This document shows, one piece after another, positions 46,370-56,568 of a stretch of 64,000 bases of DNA. The DNA lies in the NCBI GenBank assembly GCA_027621405.1, contig JAQCBT010000005.1, forward strand, positions 124,001-188,000, read 5' to 3'. The translations under genes and the position numbers were made by a program. Source of the DNA: Pseudomonadota bacterium (lineage in GTDB: Bacteria; Pseudomonadota; Gammaproteobacteria; Pseudomonadales; Pseudohongiellaceae). Position 1 is the stretch's first letter, and each line of letters starts with the position of its first letter. The notes beneath the pieces were generated by a model that was not told the DNA's origin, made no database searches, and worked only from the letters and a program-made list of their open reading frames with translations.

Positions 46370-48153
46370 TGGAATTGCTGATCCCCTCCACCTTGCTGGA
46401 CAACTTCCATTTCCTGCGCCCGCTGTGGCTGCTGGCCCTGCTACCGGCGCTGATTTTTGTCATCGCGCTGTGGCGGGTGAATACCGTGGTCACCGCCTGG
46501 GACAAGGCCATCGACAAATCCCTGCTGCCCTTCCTGCTGGATCGCAGCAAGAACGCGGCTCAGCGCACGCCGCTGCTGTTGTTGCTCACGGCCTGGTGTC
46601 TCTCAATTGTTGCCATGGCAGGACCGGTCTGGGATCAGCTTCCACAGCCGGTGCAGAAGCGTGAAGATGCACTGGTCATCGTCATGGATCTCTCCCTGTC
46701 CATGTTCGCCCCGGATCACTCCCCCTCACGACTCGACCTCGCCAAGCGCAAGCTGCGGGATATCCTGGCCCTCAGGGAGGAAGGACAGACCGCGCTGGTG
46801 GTGTATGCCGGCGATGCCCATACTGTGACACCCCTGACCGATGACGTGGTGACTATCGCCGCCCTCGTGCCCTCTCTCAGCCCCAATATCATGCCCCTGT
46901 TCGGCAGCAGCCCGGTGCCCGCCATCGACATGGCCATTGGCCTGCTGGATGACGTGGAGGCCACCCGCGGCCGCATCCTGCTAATGACCGATGGCATTAA
47001 CGGCTTCAGCGAAGAGCAGGTGCTGGCCGACCGCATCCAGGACACGGATTATGAACTGTTGATCATGGGCATCGGCACCGAGGAAGGCGCCCCCATCCAG
47101 ACCAGCGATGGCAGCTTCCTTACTGACGCCGGCGGCAACGTGGTCATCCCCACCCTGAATCGCAATGTGTTGCAGTCGCTGGCCAATCGCACCGGCGGTC
47201 TCTATCACGACATCCAGCTGGCGGACTCCGACCTCGCCTACCTGCTCTCCGGCTTCGACCTGCTGGATGACGAGGATCTCACCGAGGTGGAGGAAGAATT
47301 CGACGTCTGGTACGAGACCGGCCCCTGGCTATTGCTCCTTGTCGTGCCCCTGGTAGCCATGACCTTCCGCCGTGGCTGGTTGTTTGGATTGGTTTTAATC
47401 ACCACCTCCGGAGTGATGTTGCCCGTGCAACAGGCCGAGGCCCAGGTATGGCGTAATTTGTGGCTTACCAAGGATCAGCAGGGCGCAGAAGCCTATACCC
47501 AGGAAGACCATGCCCTGGCCGCTTCCCTGTTCGAATCTTCCGAATGGTCCGGTGCGGCCAACTATCGCGCCGAAAACTACGAGGCTGCAGTCGCCGCGTT
47601 CAGCGCCAGCAATACACCGGACGGACACTACAACCGGGGCAACGCCCTGGCCCTGGCCGGCAATTTCGCAGAGGCCATCGCTGCCTACGACGCCGCACTG
47701 AACCTCGATCCTGCCCACGCGGACGCGATTCATAACAAGGAGATCGTGGAGCAATTGCTGGAACAGCAGGAATCGGAATCCGGTGAGCAACAGGAGGGAG
47801 AAAGCGAGGAAAACCAGTCCGAGCAAAACTCCCAGAATGAATCCGAGCAGGAAGAAAACAGCGAACAGCAGGATCAGCAGAGCCAGGAAGGCAACCAGGA
47901 TCAGCAGGAGCAGGAACAGCAGCAGAACGAGGCTCCTGAAGAGCAGGAAGGCTCCGAATCCAACAGCGAGCAGAATACTCCCAGCGAATCCACGAATGAG
48001 GAATTCGAGGAACAGCAATCCCTGGAACAGTGGTTACGTCGCATCGAGGACGATCCCGGTGAATTATTACGGCGCAAGTTCCGCTACCAGTATCGGCAAC
48101 GACAGCTCAACGGTACAGCCAACGATGTTCCCAATGGAGGACAGATCTGGTGA
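46369..48153 (+). CDS. Fused BatB-BatC protein: VWA domain plus TPR and low-complexity tail
   Basis: The 594-residue protein joins two units that are separate genes in other organisms. BatB part: helices at about 20-37 and 60-82, VWA MIDAS motif DLSLS at 107-111, and a helix near 320-345. BatC part: tetratricopeptide repeats from about 385 to 450 (EAIAAYDAALNLDPAHADAIHNKEIVEQLL), then from 464 to 550 a stretch of Glu, Gln, Ser and Asn, ending in LEQWLRRIEDDPGELLRRKFRYQYRQRQ. The tail should be disordered and periplasmic. GTG of batD overlaps the stop. The fusion is a known arrangement in Gammaproteobacteria. Confidence 0.9.
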   Translation: MELLIPSTLLDNFHFLRPLWLLALLPALIFVIALWRVNTVVTAWDKAIDKSLLPFLLDRSKNAAQRTPLLLLLTAWCLSIVAMAGPVWDQLPQPVQKREDALVIVMDLSLSMFAPDHSPSRLDLAKRKLRDILALREEGQTALVVYAGDAHTVTPLTDDVVTIAALVPSLSPNIMPLFGSSPVPAIDMAIGLLDDVEATRGRILLMTDGINGFSEEQVLADRIQDTDYELLIMGIGTEEGAPIQTSDGSFLTDAGGNVVIPTLNRNVLQSLANRTGGLYHDIQLADSDLAYLLSGFDLLDDEDLTEVEEEFDVWYETGPWLLLLVVPLVAMTFRRGWLFGLVLITTSGVMLPVQQAEAQVWRNLWLTKDQQGAEAYTQEDHALAASLFESSEWSGAANYRAENYEAAVAAFSASNTPDGHYNRGNALALAGNFAEAIAAYDAALNLDPAHADAIHNKEIVEQLLEQQESESGEQQEGESEENQSEQNSQNESEQEENSEQQDQQSQEGNQDQQEQEQQQNEAPEEQEGSESNSEQNTPSESTNEEFEEQQSLEQWLRRIEDDPGELLRRKFRYQYRQRQLNGTANDVPNGGQIW

Positions 48154-49922
48154 TAAAGAAACTGTTTGGACTCGCTGCCCTGCTCGCTGGACTCGTATTC
48201 GCAACGCTCGCTTCGGCGCAGCAGATTGAAGTCAATGTAGACCGCACCGAACTGGCCCGCGGCGAGACCCTGACATTCACCATCCGTGTCTTCGACCAGC
48301 GCCAGGGCATGCAATTAGACCTGACGCCTTTGACAGAAAACTTCGATGTGCTGGGCACTCGCACCTCCAGCCAGATCCGCAGCGTCAATGGCAATGTGGA
48401 ATCCTGGACGGACTATATTGTCACCCTGTTCCCCTTGACCGAAGGCGAACTGGAGATACCGTCCCTCGAAATCAACAACAGCAGCACCGATCCCATCATC
48501 GTCAACGTGGTCAATGAAGGCCCCCGCTCCAACCAGTCGTCGGAGGAGCTGTTCCTCGAGGTCGAGGTGAACAAGGAGTCGGTATACGTGCAGGAACAAC
48601 TGCTGTTCACCGTGCGGCTCTACTACACGATCAACGGTATTCGTAACCCCCAGTTCACCGAGCTGGAGATGGAAGACACCGTCATCCAGTTGATTGGCTC
48701 ACCGAACCAGTACGAGAGACTGATCGATGGCGTTCGCTATGGCGTGTATGAGAAGCGTTATGTGATCTTCCCGCAGCGCAGTGGCCCGCTGGAAATACCG
48801 GACATCCTGTTCCGTGGCGAAGTCACCGACGGCTCCAGCAATTTCGTCTTCCGCAACCTCAACACGCGCCGGGTAACCGCCTTCATCGACGGCCTGACCA
48901 TCGACGTCAAGGAGCGACCGGATGCTGCCCGGGACAGACAGTTCTGGCTGCCTGTCTCCAGCCTTACCCTCGAAGAGAGTTTCGACACCGACATCAGCAA
49001 CTTGCAGGTGGGTGATTCCATCGTGCGCAAGGTCACCCTGGTGGCCGAAGGTGTCGATGGTGCCGTTTTACCCCCGTTCAGCAATGCTCAGATCCAGGGT
49101 GCCAATCTTTATCCGGATCCCCCGGAAATCGATCGCACCTTCGTCGATGGCGAGATCATCGGCAGCCGCACCGAACAGACCACAATCGTGGCAACCCAGG
49201 GCGGCATGATCGAAATCCCCGAGATCGTCATCCCCTGGTGGAACGTGGATACCGATCAACTTGAAGCTACCGTAGTGCCTGCCACCCGCCTGCAGATCGC
49301 AGCGGTCCAGGGCGACGTGCCCTCCGAGCAGGCCGTGGCCGGGGTCGAGAATATCCAGGAGCTGTTACAGACAGTACCCGTGGTTGACCAGTCCATGATC
49401 GAACAGCAGGCACAGGCCGAGTTCATCGAAGTGGATGCCGGCTGGCTTAACATGGTGATCGGCATCGCCTTCGCCGTGGTGTTGCTGAGCATCTATTGGC
49501 TGGTGCTGCGACCGAATCAGGCCGTCATCGCCGAACTGTTACAGCAGCAGAAAGCCAGGATCTCAGCCTACTACGATCCCCGCAACAACGAAGGTGTTGC
49601 CTTCAAGCGGCTGGCCACGGCCTGCAGCCTGAAAGATCACAACCGCATTCGTGAGACCCTGATCCAGTGGTGCAGGCATTTCATTGGCAGCCGCCGCATC
49701 AACAGCATGGAAGACATCCTGCAGCAACAGGAGGCACCACAACTACACGACTATGCCAGGGCTCTGCAGTCCGAGTTATGGAATAGCAATGGTAGCGGTG
49801 CCACCTTCGACGCCACAGCCCTGCTGCGCACCGTCAACGAACTGCGCCGGCAAGGCAAACAGGTGCAGAAGCAGCAAGCCAAGGATGAGCGCTACGCCCT
49901 GCCTCCTCTGTACAAAACCTGA
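48150..49922 (+). CDS. BatD family protein
   Basis: The 590-residue protein has a signal peptide (MIKKLFGLAALLAGLVFATLASAQQ) and a long periplasmic part of beta domains (VNVDRTELARGETLTFTIRVFDQ, the BatD opening), then a membrane helix near 432-452 (MVIGIAFAVVLLSIYWLVL) and a cytoplasmic tail. The start is a GTG overlapping the previous stop. BatD is the periplasmic partner of BatA/BatB by family knowledge. It is followed 5 nt later by yciH. Confidence 0.88.
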   Translation: MIKKLFGLAALLAGLVFATLASAQQIEVNVDRTELARGETLTFTIRVFDQRQGMQLDLTPLTENFDVLGTRTSSQIRSVNGNVESWTDYIVTLFPLTEGELEIPSLEINNSSTDPIIVNVVNEGPRSNQSSEELFLEVEVNKESVYVQEQLLFTVRLYYTINGIRNPQFTELEMEDTVIQLIGSPNQYERLIDGVRYGVYEKRYVIFPQRSGPLEIPDILFRGEVTDGSSNFVFRNLNTRRVTAFIDGLTIDVKERPDAARDRQFWLPVSSLTLEESFDTDISNLQVGDSIVRKVTLVAEGVDGAVLPPFSNAQIQGANLYPDPPEIDRTFVDGEIIGSRTEQTTIVATQGGMIEIPEIVIPWWNVDTDQLEATVVPATRLQIAAVQGDVPSEQAVAGVENIQELLQTVPVVDQSMIEQQAQAEFIEVDAGWLNMVIGIAFAVVLLSIYWLVLRPNQAVIAELLQQQKARISAYYDPRNNEGVAFKRLATACSLKDHNRIRETLIQWCRHFIGSRRINSMEDILQQQEAPQLHDYARALQSELWNSNGSGATFDATALLRTVNELRRQGKQVQKQQAKDERYALPPLYKT

Positions 49923-49927
49923 TTACC

Positions 49928-50278
49928 GTGTCCGGTTCCCGACTGGTCTATTCCACTTCTGGCGACAACCAGTGCGCCCGCTGTGGCAAGGCCCTGCACA
50001 AGTGCAAGTGTCCCGCTGAATCGCCGGTCGATACCGACCGCAATGGCGTACGCATCGAACGCCAGAGCAAGGGCCGGGGCGGCAAGCAGGTGACCGTCAT
50101 AAGCGGCCTGCTATTGCCGAGAGCAGACTTGAGCACGCTATTGAAGCAACTCAAGCAGTCCTGCAGCAGTGGCGGAACGATAAAGGGAAACATACTGGAA
50201 ATTCAGGGTGATTGCCGACAACAGGCGCTGGCTCTGCTCGGGGAGCGCGGCATCAAGGCAAAGATCAGCGGCGGCTAG
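49928..50278 (+). CDS. yciH: SUI1-family translation factor (YciH)
   Basis: The 116-residue protein has an N-terminal Cys pair motif (CARCGKALHKCKC, residues 16-28, a putative zinc site) and a C-terminal SUI1/eIF1 domain (VTVISGLLLPRADLSTLLKQLK, CSSGGTIKGNILEIQGD). YciH is the bacterial eIF1-like protein thought to influence start-site selection or stress translation. The start is GTG. It ends the MoxR-Bat message, converging with the transglutaminase gene 27 nt beyond. Confidence 0.92.
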   Translation: MSGSRLVYSTSGDNQCARCGKALHKCKCPAESPVDTDRNGVRIERQSKGRGGKQVTVISGLLLPRADLSTLLKQLKQSCSSGGTIKGNILEIQGDCRQQALALLGERGIKAKISGG

Positions 50279-50305
50279 GAAAGATCAGAACGAATTCCGC
50301 AGTTA

Positions 50306-52366
50306 TCAGGACTGAGCACGAGACCCGCGCAGAGGAGACAAGGCAGCGCGCAAATTGTTGAGCCGCTGTTTAAGCACCTTCACCTGCTTTCTGGCAAGCT
50401 GCTCATCTTGCACCGGAGGTTTGTAGTTGATGGCGACATACAGGGCGGTGAAGTCATGCATGAGTTCGGCAAGTTCCGGTCGTGCCGCCACCACCCGGTC
50501 GCGGTAGTCCAGCGGCCCTTCCCCGGTCTTTCTCGCCAGGCCGATCCTGCTCAACTCGGAGGCAAGCGTCTGATACAGTTGGGTCACCGGGTCGAGTTTA
50601 CGTCGCGGGCCGATGTTGACGACTGACAGGCCCACCGCCACCATCACCAGGGATGCCAGACCAACCAGCAGCAACAATACCTTCTGTTCGGTGATCTCGC
50701 CAAACAGGCGTTCAAACAACTCCACCTGCACCTCTTCATCGTAGCTGACCACACGGCGATTCCATTCGTACTCCAGGGCATCCAGCCTCAGGCGCAGGGT
50801 GTTGAAGAAGCTGAAACGTCCACTCACTGCAGCGAACAGGGACTGCTCCATGAAAGCGAGATCGTCCTGTAGCGCCGCTTCCACACCCAGTTCGATGCGC
50901 TCCGGGGACACCGCGCCGGTGGGATCGAAGCGCACCCAGCCCTCGCCTTCCAGCCACACTTCGTTCCAGGCGTGGGCATTGTTCTGGTAGACCATCATGT
51001 AGTCTTCATAGGGGTTGTACTCGGCGCCGTGGTAACCCACCACCACCCGGGTCGGCACACCCGCCGCCCGCATCAGGAAAGCGAAGGTGCTGGCAAAGTG
51101 TTCGCAGAAACCTTCGCGTGTATTGAACAGGAAATCGTCGATGCGATTGTCCCGCAGCAACTCCGGGTTGAGAGTGTAATAGAACGGGTTATCACGAAAA
51201 TGGGCGAGTACGGCGTAGACGAAATCCCGGTCCGTATTTACACTGCCGCGCAGCTCGCGCGCAAATTCGATGCTGCGCTCATTGCCACGTTGTGGTATCT
51301 CGGTATTGCGGGCGCGAGCGCTGTCCAGCAACACCAGATCGGTCTGGTTGTTGGCATAGGAACGCAGATCATAGCTGAAGCGCTTGCTGATGAGCCCGTT
51401 GTTGTAGATCTCGAAATTGCGGCTCTGGAACAGGTTGCGGTTTAGCGGATCGGCCAGGTGCAGGCCATAGACCCAGGGTTGCTGGGTGGGTTCCAGAATC
51501 ACGTTGTACTGCAGGGGCTCGCCCTGCACCAGTACCCGGTTTTCCCAGTTGAACTGGAAGTTGCCCCGCTCGGCAGCGGTGCCATACGCGGAACGGTAAC
51601 GCCTGCGCATCCATGTCGAGCCATCGAAATTTTCCAGCACCAGCCCCCGCCAGTACAGATCCTGGTGCAGTGGAGGTGGCCCATTTTCAAACTGTACCCT
51701 GAATGCCAGCTCGCTGGAGCGACCGAGGGATGCCAGGTCGCCGGGGGTCATCTCGTCGGTTACCCCGGTGGTACCCCCCGTGGCCTGCACGGGAACAGCC
51801 CACAGCGGCGCGATGCGGGGAAACACCAGGAACAGCACGATAGTGAGAGGTAAGGCCTGCAGTGCCATGCGCAGGGCCATCCTGCCGGTGGAACGCGCGT
51901 CTGCCTGGAGACTGCTGCGATTGAGAGCGATGAGGGTTGCTATGATGACGACGATGCACGCCGCCACGTACAACGAGATGAGCAGGCTCTGCGAGTAGAG
52001 GAACGCCACCATGCACATGACAAAGCTGAGGGACATCACCACGTAGATGTCACGCTTCTCCCGCATCTCAACCAGCTTGAACACGAAGCCCAGGGTCAAC
52101 AGGCTGGATGCACTCTCCAGACCAACTCCCAGGGAGCGCATCTGGGCGATGGATACCAGCAGGGTAAATGTCACGATGACTACCCGCATCAAGCGGCTTG
52201 GATAGTTTAGGCGGCCGCTAAAGATCAGGTAACGCCACAGCAGGCAGCTGAAGGCAATCAGGGTGATCCAGATGGGCATGTAGATGCTCTGGGGAGCGAT
52301 CACCAGGAATACCGAGAGTAGTATCCATTGCAGGGATGCACGGGGTATCTGGTAAGCCACTTCCAT
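50306..52366 (-). CDS. TgpA-type membrane transglutaminase-like protein
   Basis: The 686-residue protein has five to six N-terminal membrane helices (to about 200, DUF3488), a periplasmic transglutaminase domain with Cys near 418 (EGFCEHFAS), His near 465 (NNAHAWNEVW) and Asp near 480 (RFDPTG), one helix near 565-590 and a DUF4129 tail. The Cys-His-Asp triad is complete, so it should be active. The family member TgpA of Pseudomonas aeruginosa is essential there. It is last in MoxR-DUF58-TgpA; its ATG overlaps the stop of DUF58 (TGATG). Confidence 0.9.
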   Translation of the reverse strand: MEVAYQIPRASLQWILLSVFLVIAPQSIYMPIWITLIAFSCLLWRYLIFSGRLNYPSRLMRVVIVTFTLLVSIAQMRSLGVGLESASSLLTLGFVFKLVEMREKRDIYVVMSLSFVMCMVAFLYSQSLLISLYVAACIVVIIATLIALNRSSLQADARSTGRMALRMALQALPLTIVLFLVFPRIAPLWAVPVQATGGTTGVTDEMTPGDLASLGRSSELAFRVQFENGPPPLHQDLYWRGLVLENFDGSTWMRRRYRSAYGTAAERGNFQFNWENRVLVQGEPLQYNVILEPTQQPWVYGLHLADPLNRNLFQSRNFEIYNNGLISKRFSYDLRSYANNQTDLVLLDSARARNTEIPQRGNERSIEFARELRGSVNTDRDFVYAVLAHFRDNPFYYTLNPELLRDNRIDDFLFNTREGFCEHFASTFAFLMRAAGVPTRVVVGYHGAEYNPYEDYMMVYQNNAHAWNEVWLEGEGWVRFDPTGAVSPERIELGVEAALQDDLAFMEQSLFAAVSGRFSFFNTLRLRLDALEYEWNRRVVSYDEEVQVELFERLFGEITEQKVLLLLVGLASLVMVAVGLSVVNIGPRRKLDPVTQLYQTLASELSRIGLARKTGEGPLDYRDRVVAARPELAELMHDFTALYVAINYKPPVQDEQLARKQVKVLKQRLNNLRAALSPLRGSRAQS

Positions 52367-53376
52367 CAGCGCTGCACCCCTGCTTCACCGTACAGAGCCA
52401 GGGCTCGCAGCAGCCTGTCACGATGATCCATGCCAGAGCCCGGCGCAATTTCGATTCCGGGTATCTTGAGACCATAGGGCGCGCTGCGTTTGGCGAGCTG
52501 CAATACACAGTAGCAGAGCCGTGACAGCCTCTCTTCGGTGGAGAAGCCGTAAAACATATCCCAGTCCAGCCAGATTCGACTGTCCACATAGTCTACGAAT
52601 TCCTTCACCTGCATCCCCTGCCCCTTGGCCAGGTTTTTCCACGCAACTTGCTTTAATGGGTCACCTGGCACATATTCCCGGATTCCATAAAAGTCCTCAT
52701 TGCCTTCCCTGGATATTGTCGAATCGTCGTTGCCTCCTGCACCGCTGGTGAACTCTTCCATCTGGAAGGGAATCGGTTTGGGGTAGACCAGGCAGTGCAT
52801 GTTGAGATCGACCACGCTCCACGCCCGGGCCAGGCCCAGTGGAAACGTGGTCGATATACGCAGCAGAGGTGCGGGGTAATAGCCGCGACGGCGCGCGAGC
52901 GCAAACACCCTGACCTGGTCCCGGTCTGCATCGATGAGGTTAACCAGGCTGCTATGGCTATGACTGGCGGATTGCTGGCCCTGCCCCGGCAGCTCATGAA
53001 ACTGCAGTTCCAGGGTTTCGTGGCTGCGACCCGGATCACGGCTTAACATCACGTTAAACGGAATCTGTTCTCCGCAGAACACCGCCTGAGTGGGAAGGCC
53101 GCTCAGGGTAAGGCGATTGAGATTGTTCCAGGTATAGAAGATGGCCAGCACAAACAGGCTCACCATCAGGAAGGCCAGCCCGAAGGCCAGACTCACCGCG
53201 TAATTGATGGCCGCGATGAAGACCAGTGCGATGGCCGTGATGAACACCAGCCCGCTGCCGGAAGGCAGGATATAGATGATCTTCTGGCTGAGCTTTACCT
53301 GGTTGGCAGGTTTGATGCGGCCTCGCATCCAGCGATAGACCTGCCGTTGCCAATTTTCCCGAATTCTTGAGGCCAT
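52366..53376 (-). CDS. DUF58 family protein, membrane type (second set)
   Basis: From the ATG at 53376 (MASRIRENWQRQVYRW) the protein has 336 residues; the frame upstream adds 13 unlikely ones. Two membrane helices (about 36-57 and 60-80, IIYILPSGSGLVFITAIALVF and following) precede a DUF58 domain with REGNEDFYGIREYVPGDPLKQVAWKNLAKGQ near 215-250. It lies 79 nt after MoxR. The membrane helices set it apart from the DUF58 protein of the Bat set. It would connect MoxR with TgpA. Confidence 0.9.
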   Translation of the reverse strand: MASRIRENWQRQVYRWMRGRIKPANQVKLSQKIIYILPSGSGLVFITAIALVFIAAINYAVSLAFGLAFLMVSLFVLAIFYTWNNLNRLTLSGLPTQAVFCGEQIPFNVMLSRDPGRSHETLELQFHELPGQGQQSASHSHSSLVNLIDADRDQVRVFALARRRGYYPAPLLRISTTFPLGLARAWSVVDLNMHCLVYPKPIPFQMEEFTSGAGGNDDSTISREGNEDFYGIREYVPGDPLKQVAWKNLAKGQGMQVKEFVDYVDSRIWLDWDMFYGFSTEERLSRLCYCVLQLAKRSAPYGLKIPGIEIAPGSGMDHRDRLLRALALYGEAGVQR

Positions 53377-53455
53377 GCTGCTGGTCCAGGTTCCCGTAAA
53401 TCTACAAGAGTGCAAGAGTGCGAGTGAAACAGACGTGCCCCCTGCTGTTAATCTG

Positions 53456-54436
53456 TCAGGCGATTACATCTACCTCGTTGAGCAGGCGCTGCAGCAAGGA
53501 TGCCCCGCTGTGTCCATCTTCGTCGCTATTGCCCCGCAGTCGATGCTCCACGACTGCCGGCAGGATGACCTGCACGTCTTCCGGCACGGCGTGATCGCGA
53601 CCGCACATGAGCGCCCAGGTCTTCGCCGCGCGCATGACAGCCAGGCTGCCCCGTGGTGAAAGACCGTAACTGAAATCATCCTTGCTACGGGTAAATGCCA
53701 CCAGGCGTTGTACATAATCGAGCAAGGCCGAACTGGCGGTTACCTCGGCAGACTGTATCCTGAACTGGGACACGTCGGCGGTGGTGAGGCACTGCTGTAC
53801 CAATCCAACCTTGTCCCGCTCGGTATTCATCTCCAGCAACTCGCGCTCCGCTTTCTGATCCGGGTAGCCCAGCCGTAAACGCATGAGGAAGCGATCCAGT
53901 TGGGATTCGGGCAAGGGATAGGTCCCAGCCAGGTTGACAGGATTCTGGGTCGCGATGACGAAGAATGGCTCGGGCAGAGGCCGGGTCTCTCCTTCCACGG
54001 TAACCTGTCTCTCCTCCATGGCTTCCAATAGCGCACTCTGGGTCTTCGGCGTGGTGCGGTTGATCTCGTCGGCCATCACCAGCTGACTGAAGATGGGACC
54101 GGGATGAAAGCTAAACTGGCCGCTATTCTGGTCGAAGATGGAGATACCCAGGATATCTGCCGGCAGCAGGTCACTAGTGAACTGGATACGATTGAATTCA
54201 AGACCCATGGCCCGCGCCAGGGCATAGGACAGGGTTGTCTTGCCCATGCCGGGCAGGTCTTCGATGAGCAGGTGACCGCCAGAGAACAGGCAGCACAGCG
54301 CCAGGCGAATCTGGTGATCCTTACCCAGCAGGGCCTTACTGATCTCCCCTACGGCTCGCTCCACCTTCTGTGAGAAGGGGCTGTCCAGGATGGGTGCTGC
54401 TGCCTGCTTGTCAGCATTCACTGATATCAGGGACAC
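53456..54436 (-). CDS. MoxR-family AAA+ ATPase (second set)
   Basis: The 326-residue protein has Walker A DLPGMGKTTLSYAL near 62-75, Walker B VMADEINRTTPKTQSALLEAMEERQVTVEG near 128-157, sensor 1 ATQNPVNLAGTYPLPESQLDRFLMRL, and the arginine-rich GLSPRGSLAVMRAAKTWALMCGRDHAVPEDV end. The start is a GTG at 54436 with GGAG 9 nt upstream. It follows purF by 20 nt, so it may be read from the upstream operon as well. Such a set with DUF58 and TgpA is a known conserved trio. Confidence 0.92.
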   Translation of the reverse strand: MSLISVNADKQAAAPILDSPFSQKVERAVGEISKALLGKDHQIRLALCCLFSGGHLLIEDLPGMGKTTLSYALARAMGLEFNRIQFTSDLLPADILGISIFDQNSGQFSFHPGPIFSQLVMADEINRTTPKTQSALLEAMEERQVTVEGETRPLPEPFFVIATQNPVNLAGTYPLPESQLDRFLMRLRLGYPDQKAERELLEMNTERDKVGLVQQCLTTADVSQFRIQSAEVTASSALLDYVQRLVAFTRSKDDFSYGLSPRGSLAVMRAAKTWALMCGRDHAVPEDVQVILPAVVEHRLRGNSDEDGHSGASLLQRLLNEVDVIA

Positions 54437-54456
54437 TGAGGTTACTCCACTGCTGG

Positions 54457-55986
54457 TTAGCCGTCGCTCTGCAAATCCGCAACCAGGTTTTGTTGCCGGT
54501 CATCGCTGTGCTTCTTCTTGTTGCCATTCTTTGCGGCATCATTGCGCGCCAATTCCAGGCGTTTGAGGTAGATCTCATCCACGTCACCAGTAATATATTT
54601 ACCGTCGAACACCGCGCATTCGAAACGATGGATATTGGGATTACCTTCCGCCGCTGCGGCAATGAGGTCATCCAAATCCTGGTAGATCAACCAATCGGCA
54701 CCAATCAGTTCCTGCACCTCCCGATCGGTCTTGCCAGAGGCGATAAGTTCCGAGGCGGCGGGCATGTCGATGCCGTAGACGTTGGGATAACGTACCGCCG
54801 GCGCGGCCGAGGCGAAATAAACGTTCTTCGCTCCCGCGTCCCTGGCCATCTGGATAATCTGCTTGCAGGTGGTTCCGCGCACAATTGAGTCATCCACGAG
54901 CAACACGTTCTTGCCCTTGAACTCGAGGTCGATGGCATTCAGTTTCTGCCGTACCGACTTCTTGCGCTGGCTCTGTCCCGGCATGATAAAAGTACGCCCG
55001 ATGTAGCGATTCTTCACAAAGCCTTCCCGGTACTTGATACCGAGATGATTTGCCAGCTCCAGGGCCGCGGTGCGGGATGTATCGGGAATGGGTATTACGA
55101 CGTCGATATCGTGGTCGGGCCTCTCCCTGATGAGCTTCTCACCGAGGCGCTGCCCCATGCGCAGCCTGGCCTTGTATACCGAGATGCTGTCCATGAGCGA
55201 ATCCGGTCGAGCGAAATACACGTGCTCGAATATGCAGGGAGTATGCTCTCCCGGTTCCGTGCAGACCTTCGTGTGCAGCTTGCCATGCACATCGATATAG
55301 ACTGCCTCACCAGGTGCCACGTCTCTTTCTAAGGAAAATCCCTGGGAATTCAGCGCCACGCTCTCCGAGGCCACCATATATTCCTTGCCATGTTCTCCAT
55401 CGCGACTGCCATAGATGAGCGGGCGGATACCATTACGGTCTCGAAACGCGACGATGCCGTAGCCGGTGATCATCACGACAACCGCGTAACCACCGCGACA
55501 GCGCTTGTGCAGCCCCTCGACCGCAGCGAATACATCTTCTGCAGAAGGTTCGATCTTGTTCTGCCGCGCCAGTTCGTGGGCGAATACGTTCAGCAGTACT
55601 TCGGAATCGGAATCCGTGTTGATGTGGCGCAGATCCGTCTTGTACAACTCACGGCTGAGTTCGGCGGTATTGGTGAGATTGCCATTGTGGGCGAGGGACA
55701 GGCCGTAGGGAGAATTCACATAAAAGGGTTGCGCCTGGGCCGGGCTCGAGCTACCCGCCGTGGGATAGCGCACATGACCGATACCCATCTGGCCGGTGAG
55801 TCGACGCATGTGCCGAGTACGGAACACATCCTTGACCAGGCCGTTATCCTTGCGCAGGTTGAGTTTGCCGTTGTCACTGGTCATGATGCCTGCCGCATCC
55901 TGCCCACGGTGCTGCAGTACCGTCAGGGTGTCATATAGACAGACACCGACATTGTCGCTGCAAACTACTCCTACCAATCCGCACAT
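54457..55986 (-). CDS. purF: Amidophosphoribosyltransferase
   Basis: PurF makes phosphoribosylamine from PRPP and glutamine, the first committed step of purine synthesis. The 509-residue enzyme has the catalytic Cys2 (MCGLVGVV, so Met1 is removed), the N-terminal glutaminase domain with [10 protein letters not shown], and a PRTase motif [13 protein letters not shown] near 360-372. It sits 28 nt after cvpA, the usual pair. Length equals E. coli PurF (505) closely. Confidence 0.97.
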   Translation of the reverse strand: MCGLVGVVCSDNVGVCLYDTLTVLQHRGQDAAGIMTSDNGKLNLRKDNGLVKDVFRTRHMRRLTGQMGIGHVRYPTAGSSSPAQAQPFYVNSPYGLSLAHNGNLTNTAELSRELYKTDLRHINTDSDSEVLLNVFAHELARQNKIEPSAEDVFAAVEGLHKRCRGGYAVVVMITGYGIVAFRDRNGIRPLIYGSRDGEHGKEYMVASESVALNSQGFSLERDVAPGEAVYIDVHGKLHTKVCTEPGEHTPCIFEHVYFARPDSLMDSISVYKARLRMGQRLGEKLIRERPDHDIDVVIPIPDTSRTAALELANHLGIKYREGFVKNRYIGRTFIMPGQSQRKKSVRQKLNAIDLEFKGKNVLLVDDSIVRGTTCKQIIQMARDAGAKNVYFASAAPAVRYPNVYGIDMPAASELIASGKTDREVQELIGADWLIYQDLDDLIAAAAEGNPNIHRFECAVFDGKYITGDVDEIYLKRLELARNDAAKNGNKKKHSDDRQQNLVADLQSDG

Positions 55987-56014
55987 AATGCTGCCCCGGT
56001 TTTGCGCGTTCGAC

Positions 56015-56536
56015 CTACTGGGTCGGTTCTGCGCTATTAAAATCGTTCAGATTGCCAAAACTGCCAACGTCCCCGAACTCACCCAGAAACCCCTGTGACT
56101 GTTCAATCATAGTCATTCCGTAAGGAATCAGGGTCGATTGTTGCCACCACTCGGTTTCAGATACAAACACTCTCAGGATAAACAGGATCACCAGTATGAT
56201 GACGACCCCCCTGGCTACTCCGAACCCTGCGCCCATCAAGCGATCGAGTAACTTGAGACCGGTTACTGACAATACCTTGTTCAGGAGGTGGTTGATGAGA
56301 GTGCCAATCAACATCACCATGACGAACAGTATGGAAAACGCAGTCACATAACGGATACTGCTGCTTTCTATCATATTAACAAGCAGCCCCGCCACGGGCT
56401 CACTGTATAGCCTGGCCACCACCAATGCTGCGATCCAGCTCACCAAAGACAGCACTTCCTTGATGAAGCCCCGCCACAGGCCAAATGCAGAGGAAATGGC
56501 TATGACTATGAGAATCGCCGTATCGACCTGGTTCAT
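56015..56536 (-). CDS. cvpA: CvpA family membrane protein
   Basis: The 173-residue protein has four membrane helices (about 6-22, 28-48, 65-85 and 102-124) and a short polar C-terminus. It was first described as needed for colicin V production and is linked with cell envelope stress; the molecular role is unsettled. The pairing with purF is conserved across Gammaproteobacteria. Confidence 0.93.
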   Translation of the reverse strand: MNQVDTAILIVIAISSAFGLWRGFIKEVLSLVSWIAALVVARLYSEPVAGLLVNMIESSSIRYVTAFSILFVMVMLIGTLINHLLNKVLSVTGLKLLDRLMGAGFGVARGVVIILVILFILRVFVSETEWWQQSTLIPYGMTMIEQSQGFLGEFGDVGSFGNLNDFNSAEPTQ

Positions 56537-56568
56537 GCCCTGCTTAACAAACTCCGTACCTGGGAAAC

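Noticed and set aside
47761..48020. CAG/GAG-rich low-complexity DNA as a possible repeat element
   Set aside because: It is in frame within the BatB/C gene and codes for its Glu/Gln tail; no separate element.
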